The notes: generated from the sequence alone by a model not told the origin. 64,000 bases of DNA from Hybos culiciformis (GCA_964007475.1 OZ023273.1:59477834-59541833), one strand, 5' to 3'; positions 11,443 through 25,720 are shown, counted from the first letter of the stretch. A program made the numbers and translations.

Positions 11443-13877
11443 CCTTTTTAATCTTATTTGAATCGAATTTAACCATAAAAATATAAATGTCGAAATTTAT
11501 CCCCTTATTTTCAAAATTTCGAAATTTGTTGTATAGCCTCTAATTGAGCCCTGGCGTAACAGTTGAGGGCCTTTCAACATCCAGTTTTTTAAATAGGCTT
11601 TTCGGGTCCAACGCTACAACATTTTATCGGAATATACGTAAATTCCAAAACCGGCTTCTAAGGTAGCCCCCCCGTTGGGACCTCGGATCAAAATTTCTAA
11701 TATTCTATAACCATCTAGGATCACAATGCTACTTAAGTTCAAAATTTCTGTCAAATCGGTACAGAGGCGTGATTGCGAAATCAGTGGAACCATGGATGGA
11801 ACCGTGGAACCACAAAAATTTTTACATTATGTTGCATTGTCATCCATTTCTGACCTATGCTCCAATTTTCAAGCCTCTATCTCATCTAGAAGTGTCTGAA
11901 AAATTGATTACAAAATTTGTACCGGACAACAAAGTGAACTAGAAAAAACGTTTTAAAAATAAGATTCGCTTGTTGATTAGCTATAGATAAAAGGCCTTTA
12001 GTTCTACCAGTTTCATCATTAGGCTCCTGATAAGTTACAAATGTAAAAATTTTTTGATCGGAATCCGAATAGAAAAACACTGAATATATACACAAAGAAA
12101 AACAAACAGATTTCATCAAGCAAATCTAAATAATATTGAAAAGGGAGATATTTTATTTACTTATCATGTAAAAGTGTTTTGAAATTTCTTTCATAATGGA
12201 AATTGTAGCTAGCTAGAGAGCAACATTTATGATCTCAAATATGATGTTTGTCAACATGCTAATTCGACTGGAAAACAAGTGTTATGAAAAATATGTCTAA
12301 AAAAATATATAAACATCGGGAATTCATTGATTTTTTGAACAATAATTTTTTTTTATAATAAACTAGTCTACAGACTTCATAGTTTATCCTTAAACTTAAA
12401 TAAAATTAAAATAAAAGAAAATTACTTTTTGGTGTATAGTTAGAAAATTACAAATTTCTGTATCCTTTTTAAGACGTGTAGCGTAGGTAAAATCAATTTT
12501 ATCAAAAATTGTATAAAAAGCACTTGTTGCGATTTCTTATTATTAGTTATAATATAACATCCAAACATATTAATATAATATTGAGGAATTTTAAGATATT
12601 AAAAATTATATTAAAAAAAAATTGTAAGAAATTTTTAATAAAATATAATCCATAGATAATTAAGTAAGTTTAATATAATAAAAAATAAAATTCATATAAT
12701 AATCAAACTTAAATTTGCGTTTGGATTAAACCTATGAATTCGGACTCTCCATACAAACCGCCATGTGGTAATTTCTACTGATCAGATTTATGGATTGATT
12801 TTTCTATAATTTTTTTTTAATCATAGCCTGGAAATTTTGTTTGCACCATTTGTGGTTATAGTGTTTTACAAACTGCAATAAACTTTTACATTTTTAAAAT
12901 TTAACAACACAAAAAGTGTATTTTTAACGAATTTCAAGCGTGAACGTTTTTTAGTTTAGTTGTTAAAGTTAAGTTCATTTAAAAAAATCAACTTAATAAT
13001 TATATTTTGACTAACTCAAATCGCAACTCTAAAGTTAATTTTTATGAATTGGCGTAAATATTTTTTTTATTTTTACGAACAATAAGTTCCTATCATATAA
13101 AATGTTAAAACTGAAGTAAAAAAAATTAAAATTTATCATTTTTCCATCTACGAAAAATTAGAAATAAGAATAATTCGGAAGTTGATAGATTTTTAGTCTT
13201 TTTACAGAACACGTAATACAACTTTTTCAGCGCGGTAATGATTTTATTTCATTTTGGATAAAAATTGACTTATATTCCTCTTCCTGTCATCAAAGCATTT
13301 ATTCTTTATGTTGTGTAAGTTGTGTTAGAAAAAGCTTCAGACTTTAAATTATTAACGAATTTATTACATATATACTGTATTTTTTTATTTATTTATGAAA
13401 ATTGTAATATAGGTGTCGCTCTATTCGAGTTTATTTATGTGGTTTCAATCTTAGCTTTTATTGTTCCAAAAAGGATAAATTGTTGAAAAAAGGAAAAAAA
13501 AGGATAAAAGTGAAAAAGTTCACCAATGAAATTTTTTTTAGATTAAGAGGATGTGGGAATCCAAAAAATTTTTTGTCCCAAAATTTGAATGAAAAGCCGT
13601 TTTAGATTCTTTTAAAGTTTCATTTAGAAAAATTTTGTACTCATTATTACTAGCAGTTTATTAGTTCAGACTAGATTATAGTTATTGAATTCAATCAGGA
13701 AGCTTCGGTAATTCTATTCGATATTAAATTCAAAATTTTATATTCAGAGTGTTTTGATTATATTGGTTAATAATATATAGATACCTAAATTTGAAATTAT
13801 ACAGTGCTTTTTCAAATTTCATCAATCGAATGAAAAAGTTAGTAAAGATTATTATTATGAAATTTCTTTCTTTCAGA
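11443..13877. other. Upstream flank of corazonin, with a repeat-like less AT-rich stretch
   Basis: From about 11530 to 12120 the sequence is less AT-rich than its surroundings and reads like an old dispersed repeat, with segments such as AGCCCCCCCGTTGGGACCTC and GAACCATGGATGGAACCGTG. I cannot assign a family or find ends. From 12120 to 13877 it is AT-rich. The corazonin 5' untranslated exon and promoter should be here; I only see a plausible 3' splice acceptor at 13867-13876. Confidence 0.45.
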
Positions 13878-14059
13878 ATGATGTTGCGAGCAGTTTTTAT
13901 TCCATCAATACTAGTATTGTGCGCTTTGGTATGTTGTATGGGACAAACTTTTCAATATTCACGTGGATGGACAAATGGTAAAAGATCAAATTCTCATTAT
14001 CACGAAGATTCACTAATGCCGGAATTGGTTGAATATGATATTGAGAAAAAATTGGAAAA
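13878..14059 (+). CDS. Crz: Corazonin coding exon 1 (signal and mature peptide)
   Basis: Encodes the signal peptide, the mature 11-residue peptide (codons 13944-13976), the GKR processing site (13977-13985) and the first part of the associated peptide. It ends two bases into a Lys codon at a GTAAGT donor. A pyrimidine-rich acceptor just upstream implies a separate 5' untranslated exon, as in other insect corazonin genes. Confidence 0.95.
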
Positions 14060-14944
14060 GTAAGTTTCGATTATAATAATAAAGGTGACAATAATACTAA
14101 ATTTTCTTATTAACTATCAAACCTTGAGCGTGATTTATTTATCCTGCCAAAATTCATTGAACGTTGTTAATTTACATTTTTTCAATTCAGCCAAGGAGAC
14201 ATTTATTTATAACTTATTTAATAGTTTTCGTTAATGGACAAGCACTTAACGCAAGTGGACTCAAACATGTATAGTAATATAATAACAATACCACGTCATG
14301 AACATTTCGGTTTTAATGTTTTCATCTTCGTTTTGAATGTTAGCTATACAATTTCGTATAGGTATATGAAATTCATACCACATATATTTGAATGATTGTT
14401 ATTTTCATTCAACACAGAGCTGAAGAATCAGGAATTTTAAGATAAGAGTAAAATCACTATTCCCCAGTACCGTATTATATAAGCGTTTCATCTAGGTGGT
14501 AACAAATTGTCCTCCCCATGTTTCGGAGTATTTTGATTCCAAATAAATTCCTGATTTACTAATTCTAACGATTGGCTCTTTTTATCTATACAGTCGGATA
14601 ACATAGTTACTAAGACTTTTTCGTTACATTATTTATTTAAAAAAAAAAACATTTTGTTACTTATATTAATTTTTTAAAGCAAGAATCATAAAATAATTTA
14701 TACAATTTTTCCTTTAATAGTTGTCTAATAAAAAAAAAAAATTAATTCGTTAATTTATCTTAATAGATGTTTAATAAACCTTCAACGAATTATTCATAAT
14801 CCATATTTATTACAACATTCATCATTACAAAATAAATTTGCTACAAGTGGCAGCAATTCGCAAATTGGTCATCATCAATCTAATGAAATATTGGATGAAA
14901 TCAATGGGCCAGAACCAAATGATTTCCTCAAAAATCAGTCATAA
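13878..14944 (+). CDS. Crz: Corazonin neuropeptide precursor
   Basis: Prepropeptide of 119 residues from two coding exons (13878-14059 and 14767-14944) joined at a GTAAGT donor and TAG acceptor. Residues 1-22 (MMLRAVFIPSILVLCALVCCMG) are a signal peptide. Directly after is QTFQYSRGWTN followed by GKR: the canonical [Arg7]-corazonin, whose Gln becomes pyroglutamate and whose Gly donates the C-terminal amide after cleavage at KR. The rest is the corazonin-associated peptide, with the conserved EKCLINLQR and HHQSNEILDEI patterns of fly precursors. It is a secreted hormone that acts on a GnRH-like G-protein-coupled receptor. I chose the start at 13878 because the segment CTTTCTTTCAG ends at 13876, a good splice acceptor one base upstream. 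The open frame extends further up, but that would place polar sequence before the signal peptide. Confidence 0.97.
14060..14766 (+). other. Corazonin intron
   Basis: A 707-base intron with donor GTAAGT at 14060 and acceptor ...CTTAATAG at 14766. AT-rich; nothing else is recognised inside it. Confidence 0.9.
14767..14944 (+). CDS. Crz: Corazonin coding exon 2 (associated peptide, stop)
   Basis: Completes the Lys codon and encodes CLINLQRIIHNPYLLQHSSL onward to NDFLKNQS and a TAA at 14942-14944. Too short to stand alone, it is recognised because phase, splice sites and the fly-like C-terminal pattern all agree. Confidence 0.93.
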
Positions 14945-15008
14945 AATCTGCTTTAAAAATTTTAGGGAAAATGAATGAAAATGTAAAAAGTGATAAATTA
15001 TTAAAATT

Positions 15009-15014
15009 AATAAA
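15009..15014 (+). terminator. Polyadenylation signal of corazonin
   Basis: AATAAA 64 bases after the stop codon, the first such hexamer downstream. In AT-rich DNA this motif is frequent, so only its position supports it. Confidence 0.5.
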
Positions 15015-18000
15015 TAAGAAATATCAAATTGCATAAAAATGCAAATTTAAATTGAATTTTTTTTATTTATTTAAAATAGTGAAGGAAAGGAACCATTTTA
15101 AAATAATTTAACCATTTATGAGCCTCAACCTAATGATACCAATCATTAAAATTGAACTCACAAAGTTATAAAAACTTTTGGAACCCAAAATAAGAAAACG
15201 GGTGATATAAATACTTAAAATATATCATCAAATCAAACATATAGTCAATGCTTTATTTCTTTCTATATGAAAAAGATTCTTGCATTTAATCATTAAGCAA
15301 CTTTCAAGCACTGAACCTCTAGAGAGAGAAACATAAAAACAATAAAATTTTCCAAAGAAATGGAATCTGAACTTACGACACGCCCAAACTTAATTATATA
15401 AATAAATAAGTATTGAAATAAAACATCATTAAAAGAAGAGATTTAATTTCGTACCTTAAAAATATTGTAATTGTCTTAATCAAAGAACATATAAAATGCC
15501 CAGTTTAAGAGAATAAAATGTATTTTTGTTAAAAAAAAAAAGGTTAGTATATTTTGAGAAAAGTATACAAAAGAGAAAATTTAAACTATAGAAACAAGGG
15601 CTTTTCATAATCTCAAATGAGAAAAAATTATATTACCTACAACACAACAAAATTTATTATACTGTACATTGTACAATATAAATTTTTTTTACAATTTTTG
15701 AGATAAATAAATTATTAAGAAGTAAGCCTCAATCAGTCTATTGCAATTGCAAAATTTAAAATACGAATCCAAAATACATATGTACCTCATTATAAGAACA
15801 TTCAACTATGTCAAGGGTGTAAGTAATTTTCAAACAAAAGTTTTGTAAGTAGGTATACTTAATGGAATATTTAAAAAAGTGATTATGTTTATTTTTGAAA
15901 TTGGGGATTAGAAAATGGAGTTCTATGTAAATTGGTATAATCATATTTCGGTTTTGGAATTTGAAAATAGTTTTACAGCGAAAATATTTAAACTCCTTTT
16001 AGGAAAAGTAATACAATATATGTATATTTTAATATTTAAACAACAGTTGAAAGCAGTCTAGTTTTAGAAGCATGCTAACCACTCAACAGCCATAGATAGT
16101 CCGTATGTTAATTTTTGAAAAAAAAAAAAAAAAAAGGTGAATTTTACATTTTCTCGCAGGAATCATATGACTTAAATCAAACTGCTGGAACGAACCAGCA
16201 TATAATAATGAATCTTTTTTTTTTTTAATTTATGTTTCCAACGTTCGTAAGTAATTTTTTGTACAAATATTTGATATTTTGAAATCAAATTTCACGTTAA
16301 AGGATTTTTAAAAATATTTATTGATTGAGGCGTGGCAAAGCAGTTTACGTACGAGATACACAGCAGCTTCATCTGACATTTATTAATTCAAATCAATTAA
16401 TTTTTCCATTTCGTATTATGATAATAACATAAAAAAAAACATCAAAGAAATTTGAGAAAAAAATATATATATTTTGTAGTGCATATAGGTACATAAATTG
16501 TTAATGTAGTTATTATAAATTTTTCGCTTAAAAAGGAACATTATTTCTTTTATTAAAATATTTTTCAATCAACTTACTAAAACCCATCTTTTATTGAAAT
16601 GGTTGCGACGCTTATTCTTCTACCATTTAATTTCACGAAAACAAAACATACACTATCAGTAAAAATTACTTTTAAAAAATATAGATACTATTCGGGTAAC
16701 ATTACGTATATTGTACATAAATATAAAATTTCAAATACGTAAAAAAAAAATAAAAGACAAAAATAGAAATCATATTAAAAATTTAAAAGTTAACATGAAA
16801 ATGAATTGGTTTTTTATTTAAAATCAAAAAAAAAGGGTATTTACAGATATTTTTAAAATTGGTAAAATAAAAAATATATAATATAAATTGAGGTTAGCTT
16901 TAATTGGGGGGCGAGAGTGTAGACATATAGATATGTTGTCTTTTTGATTATTTGAAAAAAAAAAAAAAATTATCTGAACATCGTTTGGCCATTTCGAGTT
17001 TGATTTTTTAAATATATTATTTTCATCAACTATTAAAACGTAATTTAACACATTATAAAAAATTTATTGGGTCTACTTTTTTTTTTTAATAAAAACAAAA
17101 TATATTTTACGTTATTCTTTAGAGGGATTTTTCTTTTTTGTTATAAAAACTTATTTTCTAATATTATCTTTTGTAGCATAAAAATCGCAAATCTATTTAA
17201 ATGATAAGTGACTTCTTTACGCTCGGTTAATGTCTCAAAATTCAAAACAACAAAACTCAATTCACGGGGAAAAAACAATTAAAAATTAGCGGAAAATCTA
17301 TTAAAAGAGTCAGACAATTTTCATATGAAAGTCTCAAACGTCTGAAAGACAAAGTAGATAGTATGATTTTATCGGAGTAACTGAAAAATTGTTTACAATA
17401 TTAAAAAAAAAAGCAAAATGCTCACATAGTTTTACACATATATTTTTAATATTTTCTGATTATTTTTTAATTTGGCATATAAAATATTAGTTCAAACTTT
17501 AAACCTAGCTGTTCAATGCAAGCAATTCAAATAATTCGTTAAGAATGTAAACTAGAAATACATTTATTTCTAAAACATAACATACTACGAGTAATATTAA
17601 CTACCAATTAATTTACTATGGTTTTTTTAATTTCACTCATCGAAACATTTTAAGTGTGAAACTGCGAAACGGATCTTCAACGGATAATTGATGGTGGTGT
17701 CATTTTATAGCAAACATCAAATTAAGTTATAAAACCCTTTTTCATTAGTCAAATGTTTTGAATATTAAATAATGAACATATAATGGCAATTTATCTTGCA
17801 TATGAACCCTCAACAAAAGTATTTTTTAATCCCCTAAGTGTTGGAAAAACATATTTGCCAATTTAACCAAATCTACAAACTACACTATACAAAGACTCTA
17901 TTAAAAACAGTTTTTTTTTCTACAATACACTGTTAAATATATATGAAGTAATAAACAGAATTATGATATGGAATTGTTATTTAAAAGTTAGGTATCCTTT

Positions 18001-18253
18001 ATTCAATCAATGTAGGGAAAATAGCTAGTTCTGGGACTGGGAAATTATTTCTCTTTGAAGAGTTAAATGAGCTAGCTAGGGAAAATAGTTAGAATTTTCA
18101 ATCAGTACGTTAAATATGTTGCGAGAGTTTTGATTGTTATACAGTTAGCAGTACAAAAATGGTATGCAAGCCATGGTAACTGTTGAAAAAACAAGTTACC
18201 CAATCTAATTAAAACTATATCCATCGAAAAAAACTCAACATGCTTTAAAAGCG
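15015..18253. other. AT-rich intergenic DNA, nothing recognised
   Basis: Long A/T-rich spacer with homopolymer runs. Open frames here are short, of biased composition and lack splice or family support. Confidence 0.6.
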
Positions 18254-18339
18254 CTACATAAAACGAATTCTATAGGCAATGGCCAATATAATATAATATA
18301 TTATATTTTCCATTGCCTGTAAAATTGGTTTTATGTGCC
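18254..18339. repeat. Short imperfect hairpin
   Basis: The segments ACATAAAACGAATTCTATAG followed by GCAATGG, and CCATTGC followed by CTGTAAAATTGGTTTTATGT, are imperfect reverse complements of about 27 bases around an ATATAATATAAT spacer. This is the size of a miRNA precursor or a tiny MITE. I do not recognise a known miRNA in it. Confidence 0.5.
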
Positions 18340-21300
18340 AATATTTATACAATTCTAAGCTTTACTGAATTATAATAGAATATAATGTACAGACAAAGTG
18401 TTATTAATAAATACCAGGTATTTTTAGGAAGCTGTCTGTTATTTTTTTCTAACTCTTTGGCTATGCTTATTACTTAAAATTAGAAAATTTAACATTTTAT
18501 TTGAGTGACAAATATAAATAAGACAAATTCAACCCTATTCTAAAATAAATGTAGCCAAATAATTTTTTTAGCGTGCATTGTATAATATTTGAATTTTACA
18601 TTGTTAATGTTACGCGAGGAAAACACTATAGATTTTTTTTTTTTTACATAAAAGGATAACAATATAAATTGTTTTACAATTCTTTTATAAATTAGATTAT
18701 GTATTGATTCAATTGATATTAAAAAAAAGAATAGACTTGTAGTTCTATGAAAAAAAAAGGTTTATGTAAATACATATAGTGAAAATAATTTTTGTTACAT
18801 ATTTTCAAAATATATGCTTGCGCTTTGAAACAACAATCATCTGTTTATCTGTATACGATTAACTACATTATTTTTCCCATTACATTATTATGATGTGCAG
18901 TGCCATTTATGTTGTATCGAAGGAAAGGAAATTTACATATCCGTATGATATATGCATATATATAAATAAATTCATAATAAAAATTGTTCGTTTGTTTAGG
19001 TATGTTTAGGTTTAACGAACGATTATATGGTTGCAAATTTTACAAATATTTCTCTAAGCATCAACTTTATGTTAAAATAATATTAAAAAGTTAAAAAAAA
19101 GCACACAAAACTCCAATTGAAAACCTTATCAGAATTAAGGTGCTAAACAAATTAAAGCGGGATCACAATTTCATATTAACTATAAAAGGCTTCGTAAAAT
19201 TTTCGAATTGAACTGTAATGCATTTAAAAAAAAAGATACAAAATATATTTTCTTTTAAAGTACGGATGATAGTGTGAAAAAAGAAATAATTAAAGATATA
19301 ACATTATTTTTATGCATAACCTAATCGCTATGGGGGAAAATATAAAAAAAAAATTTCATAAATTTTTAACTTCGCATAGAATTTAATATTAAAAAAAAAA
19401 ATTTCCGACAGTATGCAACCATCCATGACCAGTTAACATGTTGCAAAATGGATTGGGTATTTCAAAATTGAATTGTATATGAATAACTGGATAATAGATC
19501 CTAAGGGACAAGTGTTGTTCATTGCGTATTGGGAATTTGAGAATAACTGAAAAATAATTAAAAAAAGTGTTTTAGTGTGTTGTATATAAATGTTGTGAGA
19601 AAAACACTTGATTACATCTTTTTTTTTTTTAATTTATAATTCGGATCAATTGCCGGTTCTTTTTTTTCTTTCATGATTATGTTTTTTTTTGTTTAATTTA
19701 TTTGTGTAACTTAATAAGAGAAGAAAGGAAACGAAAATCGATTATTATTTTTAATTTAGTAAATAGATTTATGAATAAGCTAATTTGAATTTTAGTCAAA
19801 ATTTTAAGGGAACATTTTTCTTATTGTTGAAAATATGTACCTAACCATATAGTATTTACGGGCTTATAACAAAAATAAGATTTGATTGAGGGGATGCGTT
19901 GGGAAATTCTTATGTTTTATTAATTTTTTTTTTAAATTTTCAAATCTGTTAAATAACAATCAAAACTCGTTTAGCCAAGTCACTGTTTTACAGAAACTAC
20001 TATTTTCTCGCCTAGCTAGCAGATTATTCTTGTAAAGATGTTACTAGAATACATAAGCTTTCTACTGAAAGAATCGAATTCTCTTATAGAGCTAATTTGC
20101 TAGTTGGGCGGTTTGGCAAGCATTTTCTACCAAACTTGATATAAAAACGATTAAATAGATATCATGTTGAAAGTGACAATTGAAATGTCTATATATTTTT
20201 TCTTAATTAAATACTCACATGTATTTAAATTGTCTTTCAAGAATATCACTGACGACTGACTAAAGCACCATTCGTATATATGCAGCAAATTTCGAACTTT
20301 TTATTTGTAAGACGTAGCGGTTTGTACCATTGGAAAGGTATCAAAAAATTATCCCAGAATGAGAAATGTTAGCAATTGCAAGTGGAGATAGGATGACCGC
20401 TTGAAAATGTTCGCGAGTTTTCAGTTTTCCATCTATGGCCATAACCCCCTGAAAATTCGATTCTACTTGTCAAACCATAACTTGGCAAAAAACTGAAAAC
20501 TCTTAATTGAACGACCATTTTATTTACCTTTTTGGACTTTTGTCTAACTTTCCCGAAAACTTTGAATTCATATTATCAGACATTCAAGGCCGAATTTTTC
20601 CTTAAAATATGCCATATATAGGTTATCTGGAAAAAATTTTTTATAATTTCATTTTAATTTATTTAGCGCTTAACCAAAAATTGTAATTTCACAGAAAAAA
20701 CGTCTAAACGAGGTAAAAATGCCGCAAAATAGTTCTAGTTAAAATATAAAATAAATTAAATGATTTCGTTTTGATGTTATTGCCTGAACATTTTTTCCTA
20801 GGATCATTACAAACTTTTAATTAACTTCGATTGTTGTCTGTCTGAGAAAAATCTAGTGATTGATTTTCCGACCATTTCCCGATATCCGATATCTGATCTT
20901 GCTGAAATTTTGTACACAATATATAGTATATTCAATTTTAAGATACATCAATATTGCGGCTACCACAGAATCGCGAAATAGATGTTTCTGTACCACCCCC
21001 AATGGCATAGGTACAAAAAGCTGAGTTGGTTTTCCTATAGATATAGATCTTCTTTTTTTTAATTTAGTGATTTCTAAAATGTCGATAAATAAATTGAAAT
21101 AAAAATAATAATTTAAAAACATATTTTTATTTAATGAACTAAAAAGTAGGAAATAGTAGTAGAAACAAAAGTAGAAAACAGATAGTAATAAAAAATTGCT
21201 TAAGTCATCTGCATATGACTATAAATGAAATCTTGAGTTTCTCAGCTTAAAAAAAAATAACTGAAGTATGTATAATATTATTTTCTACATTGTAGTTCAT

Positions 21301-24300
21301 TAAATAAAAGTTTGTTCTTAAAATTTGTTTTATTTATTTATTTATTTATCAATAAAATCACATTAGTAGAAAATTATATCAAACAAAACAAACCAAAATA
21401 TAGTTCTTTTAGCTAGAAATGTAATGTACATTAGAATAATAAAGGCTCCATTAAAGCCTTTTGTGTTTATTTTGCATTGCAGTGCAATTTAATTATTATA
21501 ATCATAAGTAATTACAAACAATATCATCAGACTATGGACAATATCATTTTTACAACGTTAAATTTTATTTTTTTTACAATGATAATAATACTGTACTGAT
21601 GTCTGGTGGGTAAATGTAGTTAGTAATTTGTCAGCTTCAAACTAACACTTATAAAAGTAAACGACTTTAAAAATAAAATTTTTAAACCCTGTCTAAAGCA
21701 AAATTATTTTTACATAAATTGAGTATTTTGTTTATGTCAATGAACGTTCAGTTCTAGCGCGGCGCTGCCGCCATTATCCTTTCAAAGATAGAAAATATAC
21801 ATACATGAAGAAAATTTACAAGAAAAGAAAACATTTCGTAAAATATAAATGAAAATATGTTAATGATAATATAAATTTTGTATTTTTGTAAACTAATATA
21901 TAAAAGTATCATAACAATGCGGTAACAGAATCATTATTTTTGCAAAATATGTAGTTTCGTTTTTCTGAAATTAAATGCAGAAAAACATTGTCAGTGTATT
22001 TATATATGTAATACAAAAAAAATAATTTAGCTAGATAATCAAAATAAGAATATAAAATTTGAAATTTTCTAAATTATTTCTTTTGAAATGTACCTTCATA
22101 TGAATATAAAATATTTTAAATTTTAATTTCCTAAATTATTATATTTGAAGAACAAACAAAAATTTCATTTCCCAAATAAATTATTCATTAAAATTTCGAA
22201 TATGAATTTTCAAATCATCATAATATAATTTTCAGCCATAGTTTCATTTAAATATTTAATATTAAGTTTTGAGACAAAAGCGATGAAGGTATATGTCACA
22301 ACCTATCATAAAAGTTATAGATGTGTATATAGAACTACAATAATTACTGTGTTTCATAAAACCCACCCAAAAACTTTACACAATTATAATATAAGTTCAT
22401 ATTATGTATTTACTTACATATATTATTAACAACTAATATTTCACCTGCTTTTTCTTAATTGCATATGACTCTTTATCTATTGGTTTACATATATACAAAT
22501 AATGTACGTCAACGTGAATGGTAAACATCACATAAAAAAGTTCCCCGTAGTTATATGAATGGGAACATTGAACATGGTGTAATAATGTTATAATTCAAAT
22601 GAAAAACAGATATAAGAAAATATACCTACACTAAAAGAAAATGAAAGAAAATATAAATATATATTTTATTCACACATGTATAGTATGTATTTGTAATTAG
22701 ACGACTAGTTGATAACTTCTTAGAAATTAATTAAGATATTTAGATAAATAATTGTAAACATCAGCACAGAAAATGTATGTGTATCCGTTAAAATGGATTC
22801 ACGCTGATATTAGGTATTGATTTATCCGATTTGATACGTAATATAAAGAAATAAACTCCTGCGCATGATTAAGTAAGAATTATGGTCGACGGAATTCAAT
22901 AGCCTACATACGACAAAAAATAATGAAATTGAAATTAAAATTTTTGATGTGTAATGATAATGTATAGAGTTGCACTTGATTAAGAATTGGGTGTCATATT
23001 ATTTAACTGCCAATAGAATGAAATTTGTGCACAAAAAAGTTCGACTTGGTAGAAATGTTTAAACAAAATAGAACATCATAGTACGTAAGTAGTTCCAAAT
23101 TCTTCAAAATCTATGCCCAAAATTAAGACGGAAGCGCTAACATAACAATTATATTTGTAGGTAATCAACAATTTTGTTTATTTCAATTATGCTTTTCTAT
23201 GTTGTTCATAAGGATTGCAAATTTAAAATTAGAAGTAATAAGAACTTTGTTCCAACAAGGAAACAAGAGCTACTCCCTAATTACTGAAAAAAATAAATTT
23301 GCTTTGTACAAAAACATGATTTCCATTTTAAATTATTTCTTTTTGATCATTATAAGAAGGTGCCTCAACTATATGTTAAAATGTTGAAATACATATGGCT
23401 ATAAGAAGCCATTAGTTTTATAAATAATATTAAAATGAATTTTTTTTTTTTTGATTGCCTACCACCTTTTATGTTCAGTCATTAGAATTTTAGATAATCT
23501 ATGAAAATTGTACACATTATATATTATTATAATGTTTGTTTGTAATGTACATATGTAGCACCACAATCAAAAATATTATATTAACAAATAAAATACAAAA
23601 GGGAAAAAGTATAATTATTTAATTTTCTGAATAATACAATACTATTTGATATGCAATTTAGAATGAAAATAGAAATTAAAATTCAATTTTTGTTTTGTGT
23701 ACAACGAATGACTATAATTTTCTAAATAGGTGTAATTGATATTCGCTCAGAAAATTATCTTTATGTTTATAAAATTATATGAATTTTGAGGTTAAGGCTT
23801 CCATTTAATATGGTTGTTGTAATTTGTAATTTATGATTATTAATGTACCTAATTATATGAAAAATCAATAACGTGAAAATAAGGTGTTAAAAATTTATAT
23901 TATACACCATGTATCATAGAAATTTAAATCATAAAACATTCGTATTTTTATAGTTTTTTTTTCAAAATTTGTTTCTTAACCTCAAGCTTTATATATTGTC
24001 TTTCTCATTTAGAAGGTCTCAAATTAAATATATAGTTTTTGTCAAATATAATTTATCAAAAAAAAAGAATTATTTGGTTTTTCCTTTTTTTTTTTAAATT
24101 TCCAACATAGAGGTATATTTCACCTATTCAAACGATAAATAAAAGTTTGATTGACATCTTGAAATTCTGTTTAGAATTAATTTTATATAGGTCGTCGGTT
24201 CAGTGCTATTGATTTCAGTAGCTTGATGACGAAAATAGCAATAAGCTACTGGCTGTACAAAATTGAGTTTTTAAGGAGAAAAAAAAACTTTTTTTTTCTA

Positions 24301-25483
24301 AAATTTAAAATAAATTAGCGTACTTAAGGCCGCATATACGAGAATCTCACTATTAGTACCTTGTGTCTAATTGTCTTTAAGTTATTTGTATTTAGAATTA
24401 CACATGGCCCAATACGATACTCTTAATGTCCGAAGTAAAATGTTTCCTGTTGACATTTATGAACTATCTAACTGACTGCTGGAATTATTTTTGAGAGAAC
24501 AAACTATAGCTTAAAGAGTGTATGTTCACGGTGGTACAGTTAAATTTAAACGCTAAATTTTCACGAGGCCTAATGAAGTAAAATTATAAAATTGATATTA
24601 AGATGGAATCAGATAAAAGTCGATTAGATTCGGAATGAAAACTATTAATGCCCTTCATTAGACTTTTTATTTGTATACATACATATTGTTTAAATACATA
24701 TTTACATATGTTTACCTATTCCTGTATAATGTACAGTACATATATAAGTGTAAAATTAAAATATTTTCCTGGTAAATGATAATAAAAGAGATACATTTTT
24801 CTTAATGTTTTATAGTTCAATGTTCAAACATGGGGTAGAAATTGTTTTTCTACTTAAATACGTACTGTCTAAATTTAATTGAATTAACATGATAAAGCAC
24901 AAAACATCACATCCTAAAAGTATTTAATAATTCAATCTTCGGTATGAAATAAAAATTTCAATAAAATTCTATATTCAGGGTTGAATTATTTACATTAAAA
25001 TATTTTCCTTGTTACGTTAGAAAAAAATATTAATTCTTGTAACATCAATATAGGTGAAATTTATATGAGTAAATAAAAATAAATATTTTAAAATTTGTAC
25101 ATCGTATTATGTGTTATCTGTTTCAATTTAATTTCTATCTCTGCAAAGAAAGAGTAGAAAAGGATATAAAAGTTTGAGAAATTATATCTTATTCTGGGAC
25201 TAAACTTTTAACAGTTATGTGCAGAAGATGATCTCGAAAATCTCAACGCAATAGTATGTCAAAAACATCTTTGAACCTTTAAAATGTAAAAGAAGTGAAA
25301 AAAATAGAGTTCTATAAACACATATAGCGCAATTTTGAATTAACTAAAAGCTTAATAAAAAAAAATGTTGATACTACTGTACATTTTGAGGATTTCGAGG
25401 AGGAAAAACTATTATTTCCAAAAAGTATAAACCTCTGTTTTAAAATTTTATTATTATAATAATTATTCCAAAGCGGCTGAATT
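18340..25483. other. AT-rich intergenic desert
   Basis: No gene is recognised. Two less AT-rich patches (about 20270-20470 and 20820-21050) read like parts of old dispersed repeats, but I find no ends or coding frame. A TTTA-type simple repeat lies at about 21328-21350. The rest is spacer. Confidence 0.55.
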
Positions 25484-25720
25484 GCTTATTTATTCTTCTT
25501 CTTCTCCAATGGCGCAGCGACCTCCTCAATTCTTCTCCTCTATTTTACTCTATCTTCTGAAACTTGTATACAATTTTTTGGTGTTTAAGATACAATTTGC
25601 ATCCGCTTGCACACTGTCACGCCATCTTAACCTAAGTTTACCCACTGATATTTTTCCTTCAGCTTTCTGACCTAGTATTTGACGCGCAATTCTTCGCTGC
25701 ACATGTCCATATATTAGTAT
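25484..25720 (-). pseudogene. Non-LTR retrotransposon 3' end (reverse transcriptase C-terminus)
   Basis: On the minus strand the translation contains YGHVQRRIARQILGQKAEGK followed by LRLRWRDSVQADANCIL. In a shifted frame comes EDRVK, a stop where Trp is expected, then RRRIEEVAAPLE. This is the usual C-terminal tail of LINE proteins of the jockey/RTE/I type (GHV.R..., G...RLRW.D.V..D, DR.KWR). At least one frameshift and a TAG replacing TGG show decay. It ends in a GAAGAAGAA-like tail next to AT-rich DNA, and the 5' part of the element is absent. Confidence 0.72.

Noticed and set aside
11886..12119. 77-codon minus-strand open frame (…TYQEPNDETGRTKGLL…)
   Set aside because: Lies in a repeat-like patch; no recognisable domain and no splice partners.
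13791..13877. Upstream ATGs in frame with corazonin
   Set aside because: They precede a good 3' splice site and would put about 29 extra residues before the signal peptide.
24180..24260. Possible C/D snoRNA around TGATGACGA near a short stem
   Set aside because: A C-box-like TGATGA is present, but no D box (CTGA) sits at the right place beside a closing stem.
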